Below, one piece after another: positions 25,006 to 32,521 of a stretch of 38,275 bases of DNA. Below the pieces are notes generated by a model. That model saw only the letters and a program-made list of their open reading frames with translations. It was not told the origin of the DNA and ran no database searches. The stretch spans positions 1-38,275 of the forward strand of contig SBGG01000066.1 in the NCBI GenBank assembly GCA_006226685.1. The letters are read 5' to 3'. The position numbers and the translations under genes are program-made. Origin of the DNA: Sphingomonadales bacterium (GTDB lineage: Bacteria; Pseudomonadota; Alphaproteobacteria; Sphingomonadales; Sphingomonadaceae). The first letter of the stretch is position 1, and each line of letters begins with the position of its first letter.

Positions 25006-26145
25006 ATGACAGCTTCAACCAAAATCGATTTCATCTACTTGTCCGAACAGGACATGATCAAAGCGGGCGTTACCGATATGCCTGCCTGCGTCGATACCAT
25101 GGAGGAAATGTTCGGCCTGCTTTATCATGGCGATTATCGCATGGCGGGCGCGAATAACGATTCCCATGGCGCGATGGTGATGTTTCCGGAAAATTCTCCC
25201 TTTCCGGATATGCCGAAGCCGACCGCCGATCGCCGTTTCATGGCGATGCCGGCCTATCTGGGCGGGCGTTTCCGCACCGCTGGCATGAAATGGTATGGTT
25301 CGAATATTGAAAACCGGGAAAAGGGGCTGCCGCGCTCGATCCTGATGTTCGTGCTCAATGATGCCGATACGGGGGCGCCGCTGGCGTTCATGTCGGCGAA
25401 CCTGCTGTCGGCCTATCGTACCGGCGCCATTCCCGGTGTGGGTGCGCGTCATCTGTCGCGCGAGGATTCGAAGGTCGTCGGCATATTGGGGCCCGGCGTG
25501 ATGGCCAAGACCAGCCTCATGTCGTTCATGGCGGTGCGCCCGGGTATCGACACCGTCAAGGTCAAGGGGCGCGGTAAGGCCAGCCTCGACAGTTTTCTGT
25601 CGTGGATCGCCGAAACCTTCCCGCAGATCACCACGGTGGAGGTCGTCGACACGATCGAGGAGGTCGTGCGCGATTCCGACATTGTGACCTTTTGCAGTTC
25701 CGGCGCGGTGGGCGACCCGTCCACCTATCCGATGGTCCGCCGCGAATGGGTCAAGCCGGGGACGTTCCTTGCCATGCCGGCGCTTTGCAATATCGACGAA
25801 GGCATGGAAAAATCCGATATACGCAAGGTCGCCGATAATGTCGGGCTTTATGAGGCCTGGTTCGAGGAACTGCCCAAGCCGGCCCATGTCAATGTCCCGA
25901 TCATCGGTGTGAAGTTCATGGACATGATCGCTGAAGGCAAAATGGCGAAGGAAGAGCTGGAGGATATCGGCAAGATTGTCGCCGGCGAAGCGCCGGGGCG
26001 TACCAATGACGAGGAAATCATCATCATGTCGGTCGGCGGTATGCCGGTGGAAGATGTCGCATGGGGCACGGTCGTTTATCGTAACGCGATTGAGCGCGGC
26101 ATCGGTGTGACGCTCAACCTCTGGGATACTCCGGTTCTGCGTTGA
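25006..26145 (+). CDS. Ornithine cyclodeaminase / mu-crystallin family NAD(P)-dependent enzyme
   Basis: The product is 379 residues from ATG 25006; an in-frame GTG at 24940 lacks a credible ribosome site. The segment GMKWYGSNIENREKGLPRS, with its Lys in the MKW position, and SAYRTGAIPG match the substrate pocket of this family. GILGPGVMAKT (about 162-172) is the dinucleotide-binding loop. Members deaminate and cyclise ornithine or reduce cyclic ketimines and imines, and some act in opine-like metabolism. It is the first gene of a set with a Rid protein and a FAD oxidase, all of which deal with amines and imines. That supports amino-acid or cyclic imine conversion over any aromatic step; the exact substrate is unknown. 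Confidence 0.82.
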   Translation: MTASTKIDFIYLSEQDMIKAGVTDMPACVDTMEEMFGLLYHGDYRMAGANNDSHGAMVMFPENSPFPDMPKPTADRRFMAMPAYLGGRFRTAGMKWYGSNIENREKGLPRSILMFVLNDADTGAPLAFMSANLLSAYRTGAIPGVGARHLSREDSKVVGILGPGVMAKTSLMSFMAVRPGIDTVKVKGRGKASLDSFLSWIAETFPQITTVEVVDTIEEVVRDSDIVTFCSSGAVGDPSTYPMVRREWVKPGTFLAMPALCNIDEGMEKSDIRKVADNVGLYEAWFEELPKPAHVNVPIIGVKFMDMIAEGKMAKEELEDIGKIVAGEAPGRTNDEEIIIMSVGGMPVEDVAWGTVVYRNAIERGIGVTLNLWDTPVLR

Positions 26146-26156
26146 TGACCCCGGCT

Positions 26157-26183
26157 CCGGACCCCGATGTTATCGGGGGCCGG
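26157..26183 (+). promoter_or_regulatory. Intergenic hairpin between cyclodeaminase and Rid genes
   Basis: CCGGACCCCGAT (26157-26168) pairs with ATCGGGGGCCGG (26172-26183) with one mismatch and a three-base loop. There is no T tract, so it is more likely a processing or stability element than a terminator. Confidence 0.5.
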
Positions 26184-26223
26184 ATGTCGGCCCGATTATT
26201 TCCCATCATTTCAAGGACAGATC

Positions 26224-26646
26224 ATGACCAAGGTCGTTAAAGTAAAAACCGGATCGAAATTTGAGGAACATGGCAGCTATTCCCGCATCGTGGCTGTCGA
26301 TAACTGGATATTCGTATCGAATACGGCGGGCCGTAACCCGCAGACCCAGCAAATTCCCGAAGATGTGATCGAGCAGACGGTGCAGGTCTTTGCCAATATC
26401 GAGGCCGCGCTGGCGTCCGTTGGGGCAAGCCTTGCCGATGTTGTCGCGTCGCGTGTGTTCATTCAGAACCCGGAAGATACGCCGTCGGTGATGACGACGG
26501 TGGGTGAAAAATTCCGCGGGATTAATCCGGCCAGCACGGTAACCTGCCCGCCGCTTGGTTCGACCGTGTACAAGGTCGAAATCGAAGTGACTGCTTTTAA
26601 GGGGGCGTCCGTGGCAGACGTCGAGGAAATCAAAATTTCGCTCTGA
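26224..26646 (+). CDS. Rid-family (YjgF/YER057c/UK114) protein lacking the RidA arginine
   Basis: The product is 140 residues from ATG 26224, with AAGGACAG upstream. The overall layout fits the trimeric Rid fold: IVAVDNWIFVSNTAG, then a helix AALASVGASLADVVASRVFI, and the final strand VYKVEIEVTAF (119-121 Glu region). In RidA enzymes the PARSC motif gives the Arg that binds the imine carboxylate; here the aligned segment is PASTVT (102-107) with no Arg. Subfamilies without this residue generally do not hydrolyse 2-aminoacrylate and have other or unknown roles. It sits between two imine-related enzymes, so hydrolysis or handling of an imine made by the FAD oxidase is a reasonable inference. 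Confidence 0.85.
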   Translation: MTKVVKVKTGSKFEEHGSYSRIVAVDNWIFVSNTAGRNPQTQQIPEDVIEQTVQVFANIEAALASVGASLADVVASRVFIQNPEDTPSVMTTVGEKFRGINPASTVTCPPLGSTVYKVEIEVTAFKGASVADVEEIKISL

Positions 26647-26652
26647 CCTGCG

Positions 26653-26685
26653 CCGCCATCGCCGCCCGGAGAGCGGCGATGGCGG
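26653..26685 (+). promoter_or_regulatory. Perfect 13-bp intergenic hairpin
   Basis: CCGCCATCGCCGC (26653-26665) pairs perfectly with GCGGCGATGGCGG (26673-26685) around the loop CCGGAGA. It lies between the Rid and FAD-oxidase genes, has no T tract and ends 25 bases before the next start. Confidence 0.6.
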
Positions 26686-26710
26686 ATATTGATGAACTCC
26701 CGATCGAAGG

Positions 26711-28012
26711 ATGAAGGTGATGGCGCCGAGAATGACCCCCGTTGAAACATCCTCCGGCTTTCCGGCCTCGACAACGGTCGTGGTGATTGGCGGTGGCATT
26801 GTCGGCCTGACGGCGGCATTGACCCTGGCGGAACGGGGCGTTCCGGTCGTGTTGCTGGAAAAGGGACGGATCGGGGCGGAGCAATCCTCCCGCAATCTGG
26901 GCTGGGTTCGCAAGACCAGCCGCTCGGTGCCGGATATTCCAATGTCCATGGCGGCGGATCGGTTATGGGCCGAAATGCCCGAACGGGTCGGCGCAGATGT
27001 CGGCTATCGTCAGGCTGGCATCATGTTTCTCGCCCGTACCGAGGCGGAAATGGCGATGCATGAAGGCTGGATCAAGGCCGTGGATGGCCTGCCGCTGGAT
27101 AGCCGGCTGTTGTCGCCCGGTGAGATCGACCGGCTGGTGCCGGGCGGGCAGGGGCAATGGGTGGGCGGTATCTATACCCCTTCGGACGGTCGTGCCGAGC
27201 CCACTCTGGCGCCCAGCGCGATTGCCGCCGCCGCGATCCGGAAGGGCGCGGTGATCGTCGAGAATTGCGCGGTTCGTACGCTTTCCCTGACCGGCGGAAA
27301 AGTAAGCGGGGTGGAGACGGAAAAAGGGGAAATACGCTGCGATCAGGTGTTGCTGGCCGGTGGGCTCTGGTCCCGTCGTTTCCTTGGCAATCATGGCGTG
27401 TTCCTGCCGACCTTGCCGCTGGTGGCGTCCGTCATTCGCACCGCGCCGATGGAAGGGCCGACCGACATCGCTGTCGGCGGGCCGGATTTTTCATTCCGCA
27501 AGGGGCATGATGGCGGCTTCATCGTGATGCAGCGCGGGGCAGTGGGCGCGCCGCTGATGCTGGATCATATGCTGATCGGTATGCGTTATCTGCACATGCT
27601 GAAGGATCAGCGCAAATTGCTGCGCATATCATTCGGCAAGGATTTCTTCCGCGATCTCTCCCTGCCGCGCCGGTGGAAAAAGCATGACCGATCGCCGTTC
27701 GAACGGGTTCGCACCATGGATCCTCCGGCCAATGAGGCGATCAACGCCGAAGCGGTCCAAAATCTTTCCACCGCATGGCCGGTTTTCGCCAATCTTTCCA
27801 TTCGGGAGAGCTGGGCGGGCATGATGGACGTAACCCCGGATTCATTGCCGGTGGTCGGTCCGGTTGCGAGATTGCCCGGCCTTACGGTCGCGTCGGGTTT
27901 TTCAGGGCATGGCTTCGGCACGGGGCCGGCGGCGGGGCAATTGGCAGCGGACCTGTTGTGCGGTGAGACACCGATTGTGGATCCTGCGCCCTATCGGTTG
28001 GAACGGTTTTGA
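26711..28012 (+). CDS. FAD-dependent oxidoreductase, D-amino-acid oxidase/DadA (DAO) family
   Basis: The product is 433 residues from 26711; ATG 26720, preceded by AAGGTG, is an alternative start. The FAD-binding Rossmann motif VVVIGGGIVGLTAAL lies near residues 23-37 and is followed by the Glu of LLEKGRIG. The C-terminal ATG-like stretch reads PGLTVASGFSGHGFGTGPAAGQL, as in glycine/sarcosine/D-amino-acid oxidases and dehydrogenases. Such enzymes oxidise C-N bonds of amines or amino acids to imines. Third in a group with the cyclodeaminase-like and Rid genes, it probably forms the imine handled by them. Substrate unknown. Confidence 0.85.
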   Translation: MKVMAPRMTPVETSSGFPASTTVVVIGGGIVGLTAALTLAERGVPVVLLEKGRIGAEQSSRNLGWVRKTSRSVPDIPMSMAADRLWAEMPERVGADVGYRQAGIMFLARTEAEMAMHEGWIKAVDGLPLDSRLLSPGEIDRLVPGGQGQWVGGIYTPSDGRAEPTLAPSAIAAAAIRKGAVIVENCAVRTLSLTGGKVSGVETEKGEIRCDQVLLAGGLWSRRFLGNHGVFLPTLPLVASVIRTAPMEGPTDIAVGGPDFSFRKGHDGGFIVMQRGAVGAPLMLDHMLIGMRYLHMLKDQRKLLRISFGKDFFRDLSLPRRWKKHDRSPFERVRTMDPPANEAINAEAVQNLSTAWPVFANLSIRESWAGMMDVTPDSLPVVGPVARLPGLTVASGFSGHGFGTGPAAGQLAADLLCGETPIVDPAPYRLERF

Positions 28013-28068
28013 GGCTGGGTAAAGATGCTGTTCCGTCCGTCGGATTGGTTTATGGCTATGCTTATGAC

Positions 28069-28096
28069 TTGACTTATGCATATGCATATTTATAGT
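28069..28096 (+). promoter_or_regulatory. Sigma-70-like promoter with a palindromic operator filling the spacer
   Basis: TTGACT (28069-28074) and TATAGT (28091-28096) are spaced by 16 bases. The spacer is almost entirely the perfect palindrome TATGCATATGCATA (28075-28088). A repressor bound there would block polymerase. The core ATGCATATGCAT matches the sites at 1778 (two changes) and 11663 (one change). It lies in the 404-base gap before the third TonB receptor. Confidence 0.65.
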
Positions 28097-28115
28097 TATT
28101 GATTGGAAGGCTGGT

Positions 28116-28268
28116 ATGATCGACCCGATACAGACTTCATGCGATAACGAACGGGAACGGTTCGCAACCGTTTTCTGCCGGGTGCGGTCGTCATTCTCAG
28201 GCCGTGGTGCCGAAGGGAGTCCGGCATTCGAGACAGGGTCCGTTCCATCCCGGCAGGGGAGGGAATGA
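28116..28268 (+). CDS. Possible 50-residue leader ORF
   Basis: An ATG at 28116 with GGAAGG five bases upstream opens a 50-codon frame that begins MIDPIQTSCD and ends RQGRE. It starts about 20 bases after the -10 box of the promoter at 28069-28096. The third-codon-position base bias of real genes here is not evident, and no family is recognised. It may be a leader peptide or chance; I consider chance somewhat more likely. Confidence 0.25.
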   Translation: MIDPIQTSCDNERERFATVFCRVRSSFSGRGAEGSPAFETGSVPSRQGRE

Positions 28269-28270
28269 AT

Positions 28271-28290
28271 GATAGTCACTATCCTATAAT
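28271..28290 (+). promoter_or_regulatory. Second operator candidate and -10 box before the third TonB receptor
   Basis: The perfect inverted repeat GATAGT-C-ACTATC (28271-28283) abuts a TATAAT (28285-28290). The -35 region is weak. The form suits a TetR/GntR-type dimer. Downstream in the same gap are small inverted repeats TTCCGG/CCGGAA (28307-28324) and GTTCATGAAC (28333-28342), then AT-rich sequence up to the receptor start. Confidence 0.5.
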
Positions 28291-28416
28291 GAAATAAAAT
28301 GAGCGGTTCCGGTAAATGCCGGAAGGGGATCCGTTCATGAACATTATAAATATAAATAAAATAGCAGGAAAAGGGACAAAAATATCCTTGAATGACATCG
28401 GCAGGGAGGCCGTATT

Positions 28417-30801
28417 ATGAAAAAGGGACTGACTGGACTGAAATCTGTCGCATTATATGCGATGCTGTCGGCGTCGGGATCTGCCCTGGCGCAAGTTGCG
28501 GCAGCGGATCAACCCTCGGGCGGGCTGGGCGACATCGTCGTGACCGCCAACAAGCAGGATCAGAGCCTGCAGAAAGTCGCCATTTCCGTTTCGGCCTTTT
28601 CGGGCGAGCAGCTTCAGCATCTCGGCGTGACCGATACCACCGAAATCACGCAGCAGATACCGGGCCTGCACATGAATGCATGGTCCCCCAATCTGACCAT
28701 CTTTTCCCTTCGGGGCGTTTCTCAGAGCAATTTTACCGATAATCTGGAAGCTCCGGTCGCCGTCTATATGGATAACGCCTATGTCGGGTCGATGAATGCG
28801 ATCAGCGGGCAGTTGTTCGATATGAAGCGCGTTGAAGTGCTGCGCGGACCGCAGGGTACGCTGTTCGGGCGCAATGCAACCGGCGGCCTGATCCATTATC
28901 TCAGCAATGATGCGAGCAAGGACCAGCTTAACGGCTATCTTCAGGGCGACTATGGCCGTTTCAACGACTGGTCGCTGGAAGGCGCCATCGGTGGAGCGAT
29001 CGCGCCCGGCCTGCGCGTTCGCGGCGCGGCCCGCGTCGAGAAAGCCGATGGCTATATCAAGTCGCGGGGTACAGATGTCGATGGCGACGGAGTGATCGAC
29101 CTGCCCGGAAGTGGTCAGGATCTGGGCGGCAGGGACGGCTGGGCCGCGCGCCTCAATGTGCAATATGACGTGTCGCCCGATGCGACGATCAGCCTGTGGT
29201 ACAAGCATGCCGAGGATAATGACGTCGCGACCGGTGGCTATGTGTTCGAAAACTGCGATTTCGAGGCAAATGGCTATTGCCATGTGAACCCGGCGGGGCT
29301 CAGCGATGGAACCGGCGGCGTCATCAACGGCATCACCGGTGCCCCGGCTTCTCCCTGGGTGCATTTCGGCGAACGGCGCGGGCATCTCAACCGGACCACG
29401 AACAGCTATCAGGGCGAACTGAACTGGTCGCTGGGCGGCGGCATGGAATTGACGGCCATCACCAATTATCTGAAATTGAAGAAGGATTATGGTGAGGATG
29501 GCGACGCCTTGCCGGTATTGCTCATCAATTTCGATACCGACATGCGTTTCCGGCAATTTTCGCAGGAAGTGCGCCTGTCCGGCAAGAATGACCTGCTGAA
29601 CTGGCAGGTCGGCGGCTATTTCCTCGACATGAAATATAATGCGGATGTGCTGACGGCGGGCTCCCCGGCGATCAGCACCGCAGTGGACCTGAACGGTGGT
29701 TTCAACGACCCGGCGGTGCGTCAGATGTATACGCTCCGGTCGAAAAACTGGTCGGTTTTCGCGCAGGCGGACATCAACCTCAGCGAGAAACTGACATTGA
29801 CGGTCGGTGGGCGATATTCGGATGACAATAAGAATATCGATTATCTCTCGATTCTGCAGGATCCCAGCTATGCGCCGGACCAGATCCTGTCTTCCAGCGC
29901 TTCGCTCGATGCCGTCGTGCCGGGGGCAAGCAAGATCAGTTATGAGGACTGGGCTGCGCGTGTTTCGTTCAACTATCGTCCTACCGACGACACCTTGCTG
30001 TTCCTGTCGTGGAACCGCGGTATAAAAGGTGGCAACTGGTCGCTGGCCACTGATATTACCGCGCAGGATTTCCAGCATAAGCCGGAGACGCTGAACAGCA
30101 TCGAAGGCGGTTTCAAGACCGCGCTGCTCGGCCGTAGCTTGCGCCTGAACGGTACGATCTTCCATTATATCTATGATGATTATCAGGCCTTCTCCATGGC
30201 GGGAGGCACGCCGCATGTTTCCAATTCCAACGCCCTGTCCACCGGGGCGGAACTGGAAGCATTCTGGTCGCCGTCACCGCGTTTCGACGCCATATTGGGC
30301 GCCACATGGCAGACGTCGAAGGTCAAGAATGTCGAAGGGCCGGACAGCCAGTTCGGGCCGGAGGTGTTCCCCGGGGCTCCCGACGCGCAATATTGCACCA
30401 ATGAGGGAGGCTATTTCTTCTGCGATTTCCCGCAAAAGACCATCAGCAATGCCAAATTGCCCAATGCTCCGAGGTTCAGCCTGAACTATCTGCTGCGCTA
30501 TAATATGGATGTCACCGGCGGCAATGTCGCGGCTCAGGTCGACGGGGCGTGGTATGACGATCAGTATCTGGAAGTCACCAACGGCGCATCTTCGCATCAG
30601 AAGGCCTATAATGTCACCAATGCATCCCTCAGCTATACTCATGATGCCACGGGTATTTCGGTGACGGCATGGGGCAAGAACGTCTTTGACAAGGCCTATC
30701 GCGCCTATGCGCTGAATCTGGGGATTTTGGGCACCACATCGCTCTATGCTCCGCCGGCCACCTATGGCGTTACCGTCAGGATGCCGTTCGGGCGTCGCTG
30801 A
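28417..30801 (+). CDS. TonB-dependent outer-membrane receptor (third)
   Basis: The product is 794 residues; AGGGAGG lies eight bases before the ATG. The signal peptide ends at about residue 25 (ALA before QVAA), a TonB-box-like DIVVTANKQ follows at 39-47, and the plug contains SLRGVSQ and EVLRGPQGTLFGRNATGG. The last strand reads TYGVTVRMPF and is followed by GRR, so the protein does not end in the usual aromatic residue. It lies after the FAD-oxidase operon but has its own promoter region with two operator candidates. Probably imports a substrate of the neighbouring pathway. Confidence 0.92.
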   Translation: MKKGLTGLKSVALYAMLSASGSALAQVAAADQPSGGLGDIVVTANKQDQSLQKVAISVSAFSGEQLQHLGVTDTTEITQQIPGLHMNAWSPNLTIFSLRGVSQSNFTDNLEAPVAVYMDNAYVGSMNAISGQLFDMKRVEVLRGPQGTLFGRNATGGLIHYLSNDASKDQLNGYLQGDYGRFNDWSLEGAIGGAIAPGLRVRGAARVEKADGYIKSRGTDVDGDGVIDLPGSGQDLGGRDGWAARLNVQYDVSPDATISLWYKHAEDNDVATGGYVFENCDFEANGYCHVNPAGLSDGTGGVINGITGAPASPWVHFGERRGHLNRTTNSYQGELNWSLGGGMELTAITNYLKLKKDYGEDGDALPVLLINFDTDMRFRQFSQEVRLSGKNDLLNWQVGGYFLDMKYNADVLTAGSPAISTAVDLNGGFNDPAVRQMYTLRSKNWSVFAQADINLSEKLTLTVGGRYSDDNKNIDYLSILQDPSYAPDQILSSSASLDAVVPGASKISYEDWAARVSFNYRPTDDTLLFLSWNRGIKGGNWSLATDITAQDFQHKPETLNSIEGGFKTALLGRSLRLNGTIFHYIYDDYQAFSMAGGTPHVSNSNALSTGAELEAFWSPSPRFDAILGATWQTSKVKNVEGPDSQFGPEVFPGAPDAQYCTNEGGYFFCDFPQKTISNAKLPNAPRFSLNYLLRYNMDVTGGNVAAQVDGAWYDDQYLEVTNGASSHQKAYNVTNASLSYTHDATGISVTAWGKNVFDKAYRAYALNLGILGTTSLYAPPATYGVTVRMPFGRR

Positions 30802-30939
30802 TCCCGGCTTTGACAGGGGTGGGCCCTGTTTCAGGGGGCGGCGAGATCGTCTCGTCGCACCCTGAGTCCATATGATGTTTGCGTATCTTCAGGTTGCGAC
30901 AGGCCCCGGTATCCGGTGGCCTGATTGCAGGGTTTCAGG

Positions 30940-30968
30940 AAAGGGCGGGCCGCCGGTCAGCCCTTTTT
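30940..30968 (+). terminator. Terminator between third TonB receptor and sulfatase remnant
   Basis: AAAGGGC (30940-30946) pairs with GCCCTTT (30960-30966) and five T residues occupy 30964-30968. It can end the rightward TonB transcript; on the other strand it lies just past the sulfatase stop and may also act there, with a poorer T tract. A weaker hairpin is at 30813-30829. Confidence 0.6.
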
Positions 30969-30990
30969 GCATGGCAAGCGGCGCAGCTTC

Positions 30991-32172
30991 TCAATAACCG
31001 GAATTCCAGTCGGGCAGAATGACGTTATTGGCCGCCGCCCACCGATCCCACGCGTCGGTCAATCGCTTCAACTCCGCCGGGTGCTGAGCCGGCAGGTCGT
31101 GCGTTTCGGCCAGATCGACGGACAGGTCGAACAATTGCCAGCCGCCATTGCCATAGGGCTTGCGGATATTGACCGCTTTCATCGTGCCGATGCGAACGCC
31201 CGATTTGCCGAACAATTCTTCTGCAAAGGGCTCGTTTGCGGGATGCACGGTGTCGGCCTTGCCGGCAAGGAGAGGTTGCATCGATCGGCCCGTCATCGGT
31301 GAAACTTCCCTGCCTTCGAAGCGCCCATCCGGTGCTTTTATCCCGCTAAGATCGAGGAGGGTGGGCATGATATCCGATACATGCCCGCGCGCCGGAGTGG
31401 TTCCGGTCCGTTTCAGCCCCTTATAGCTGATGAAGAAGGGAACGCGCGTGCCGCCTTCGGTCGGGAAGCCCTTATAGTAGCGGAAGGGGGGCGCTGCTGG
31501 CGCGGGACCAGTTGGGACCCATCCATATATAGCTGTCGGGTCCGCCTACATGGGCCAGATCATTGGTGCAGCAGGCGTCGGCCCAGTCTGATGCTTCCTT
31601 GAAGCTGGTGCGCAGATCATGCCCTTCATAACCGTTATCCGACATGAAGATGATGATCGTGTTGTCGATCTTCCCCGAGTGTTCCAGATAGTCGAGCATT
31701 CGACCGACCTCATGATCGAGGTCGCTGATCATTGCGGCGAAGACCTCGATATGCCGGGCTTCGATCGCCTGTTGTTCAGGAGATAATTCCGACCAGGGGA
31801 CGCCGTCCGGATTGGGTGGGCTACCCTGCGCATCGGCGGGTATCAGGCCCAGCCGCTTTGCCGCGGTCAGTCGCCGTTTGAACAGGGCGTCATAGCCATC
31901 GTCATATTTGCCCCGGAATTTTGCGATGCTCTCTTCCGGTGCCTGGATCGGGAAATGCGGGGCCGTATAGGCGAGATAGGCAAAAAAGGGTTTGTCCTGC
32001 TGTTTTTGATCGCCTTCTTTCAGATAGGCGATCATCCGATCGGTATAGAAACGCGTGGAATAGAAATCACCGGGCAATTTTTCGACCATGTCGTCGTCAT
32101 CGCGATAGAGCGCCTTTTCCGGCCCGACGACGGGCAGCATGTTGGAAAAATGCCCCGCTGCCCCTTGCAACT
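30991..32172 (-). pseudogene. Arylsulfatase-family pseudogene: 5' truncated and frameshifted
   Basis: Two leftward frames together read as the central and C-terminal parts of a sulfatase. The first (32170-31472) runs from QGAAGHFSNM through FFAYLAYTAPHFPIQAPEE to FMSDNGYEG; the second (ending 30991) continues with FPTEGGTRVPFFISYKG, the C-terminal GHVSDIMPTLLDLSGI motif and the end of the protein. They are separated by a one-base insertion in a run of six G (31486-31491); with five the frame is continuous (APFRYYKG). The N-terminal third with the CxPxR formylglycine site is missing and is replaced at about 32172-32180 by an integrase fragment. It cannot encode an active sulfatase. The G-run could be a sequencing error, but the 5' loss is clear. 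Confidence 0.85.
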
Positions 32173-32292
32173 CTGCCGCTGTTTGATGAATTGCTTTCCA
32201 ATGGCTGCAACGAACGTCTTGGGTATGCGCCGGAAATAATACCAGACGCCGCCGCGCTTTTGCAGATGAAGGGTTTCCGCCACGTCTTTCAT
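32173..32292 (-). pseudogene. N-terminal fragment of a phage-type integrase
   Basis: From ATG 32292 the frame reads MKDVAETLHLQKRGG then VWYYFRRIPKTFVAAIG. This is the N-terminal (DUF6538-like) arm of tyrosine integrases, which commonly begins with a short YYRRRVP-type motif. Homology stops after about 38 residues, where the sulfatase remnant begins in another frame; the open frame continues by chance to 32032. All catalytic residues are lost. The fragment marks a deletion or recombination junction and lies 93 bases from a tRNA-like att candidate. Confidence 0.65.
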
Positions 32293-32384
32293 GCCTTGCT
32301 GCATATCACTGGTGCGATCAAATGGCAGGCATAAGTGGCTTATTTTCTGGATAATGCCTTACTATCAAGGCGTTGGAAGGAAAA

Positions 32385-32402
32385 TGGTGGAGCCGAGGGG
32401 GA
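32385..32402 (-). other. tRNA 3'-end-like sequence, candidate att remnant
   Basis: On the minus strand the 18 bases read TCCCCCTCGGCTCCACCA, the expected form of a tRNA acceptor 3' end including CCA (compatible with, for example, an alanine-type acceptor). The remaining tRNA sequence is absent, so it is not a gene. Integrases commonly recombine at tRNA 3' ends and leave such copies as attL/attR. Adjacent is GCCGAGG...CCTCGGC (32392-32415), an inverted repeat. Confidence 0.45.
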
Positions 32403-32482
32403 GTTAATCCTCGGCCATCTCTCACAAGAAAATCAACCACTTATCCGAAGTGATCACACTTTCTGTATGCCAGATGTGTAAT

Positions 32483-32494
32483 CCTTGGCCAAGG
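32483..32494. repeat. 12-bp perfect palindrome near recombinase gene end
   Basis: CCTTGGCCAAGG lies 28 bases beyond the stop of the leftward recombinase gene. It could be part of a recombination site or a transcription-end structure. The 230-base gap around it, 32293-32521, holds no gene. Confidence 0.35.
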
Positions 32495-32521
32495 GGATTT
32501 ATGTGTACCCCCTAACCCTGT

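Noticed and set aside
28453..30216. 587-residue leftward open frame
   Set aside because: Antisense to the third TonB receptor; no recognisable domain.
32385..32460. Complete tRNA gene
   Set aside because: Only the 18-base acceptor end is present; the T-loop, anticodon and D-arms do not follow.
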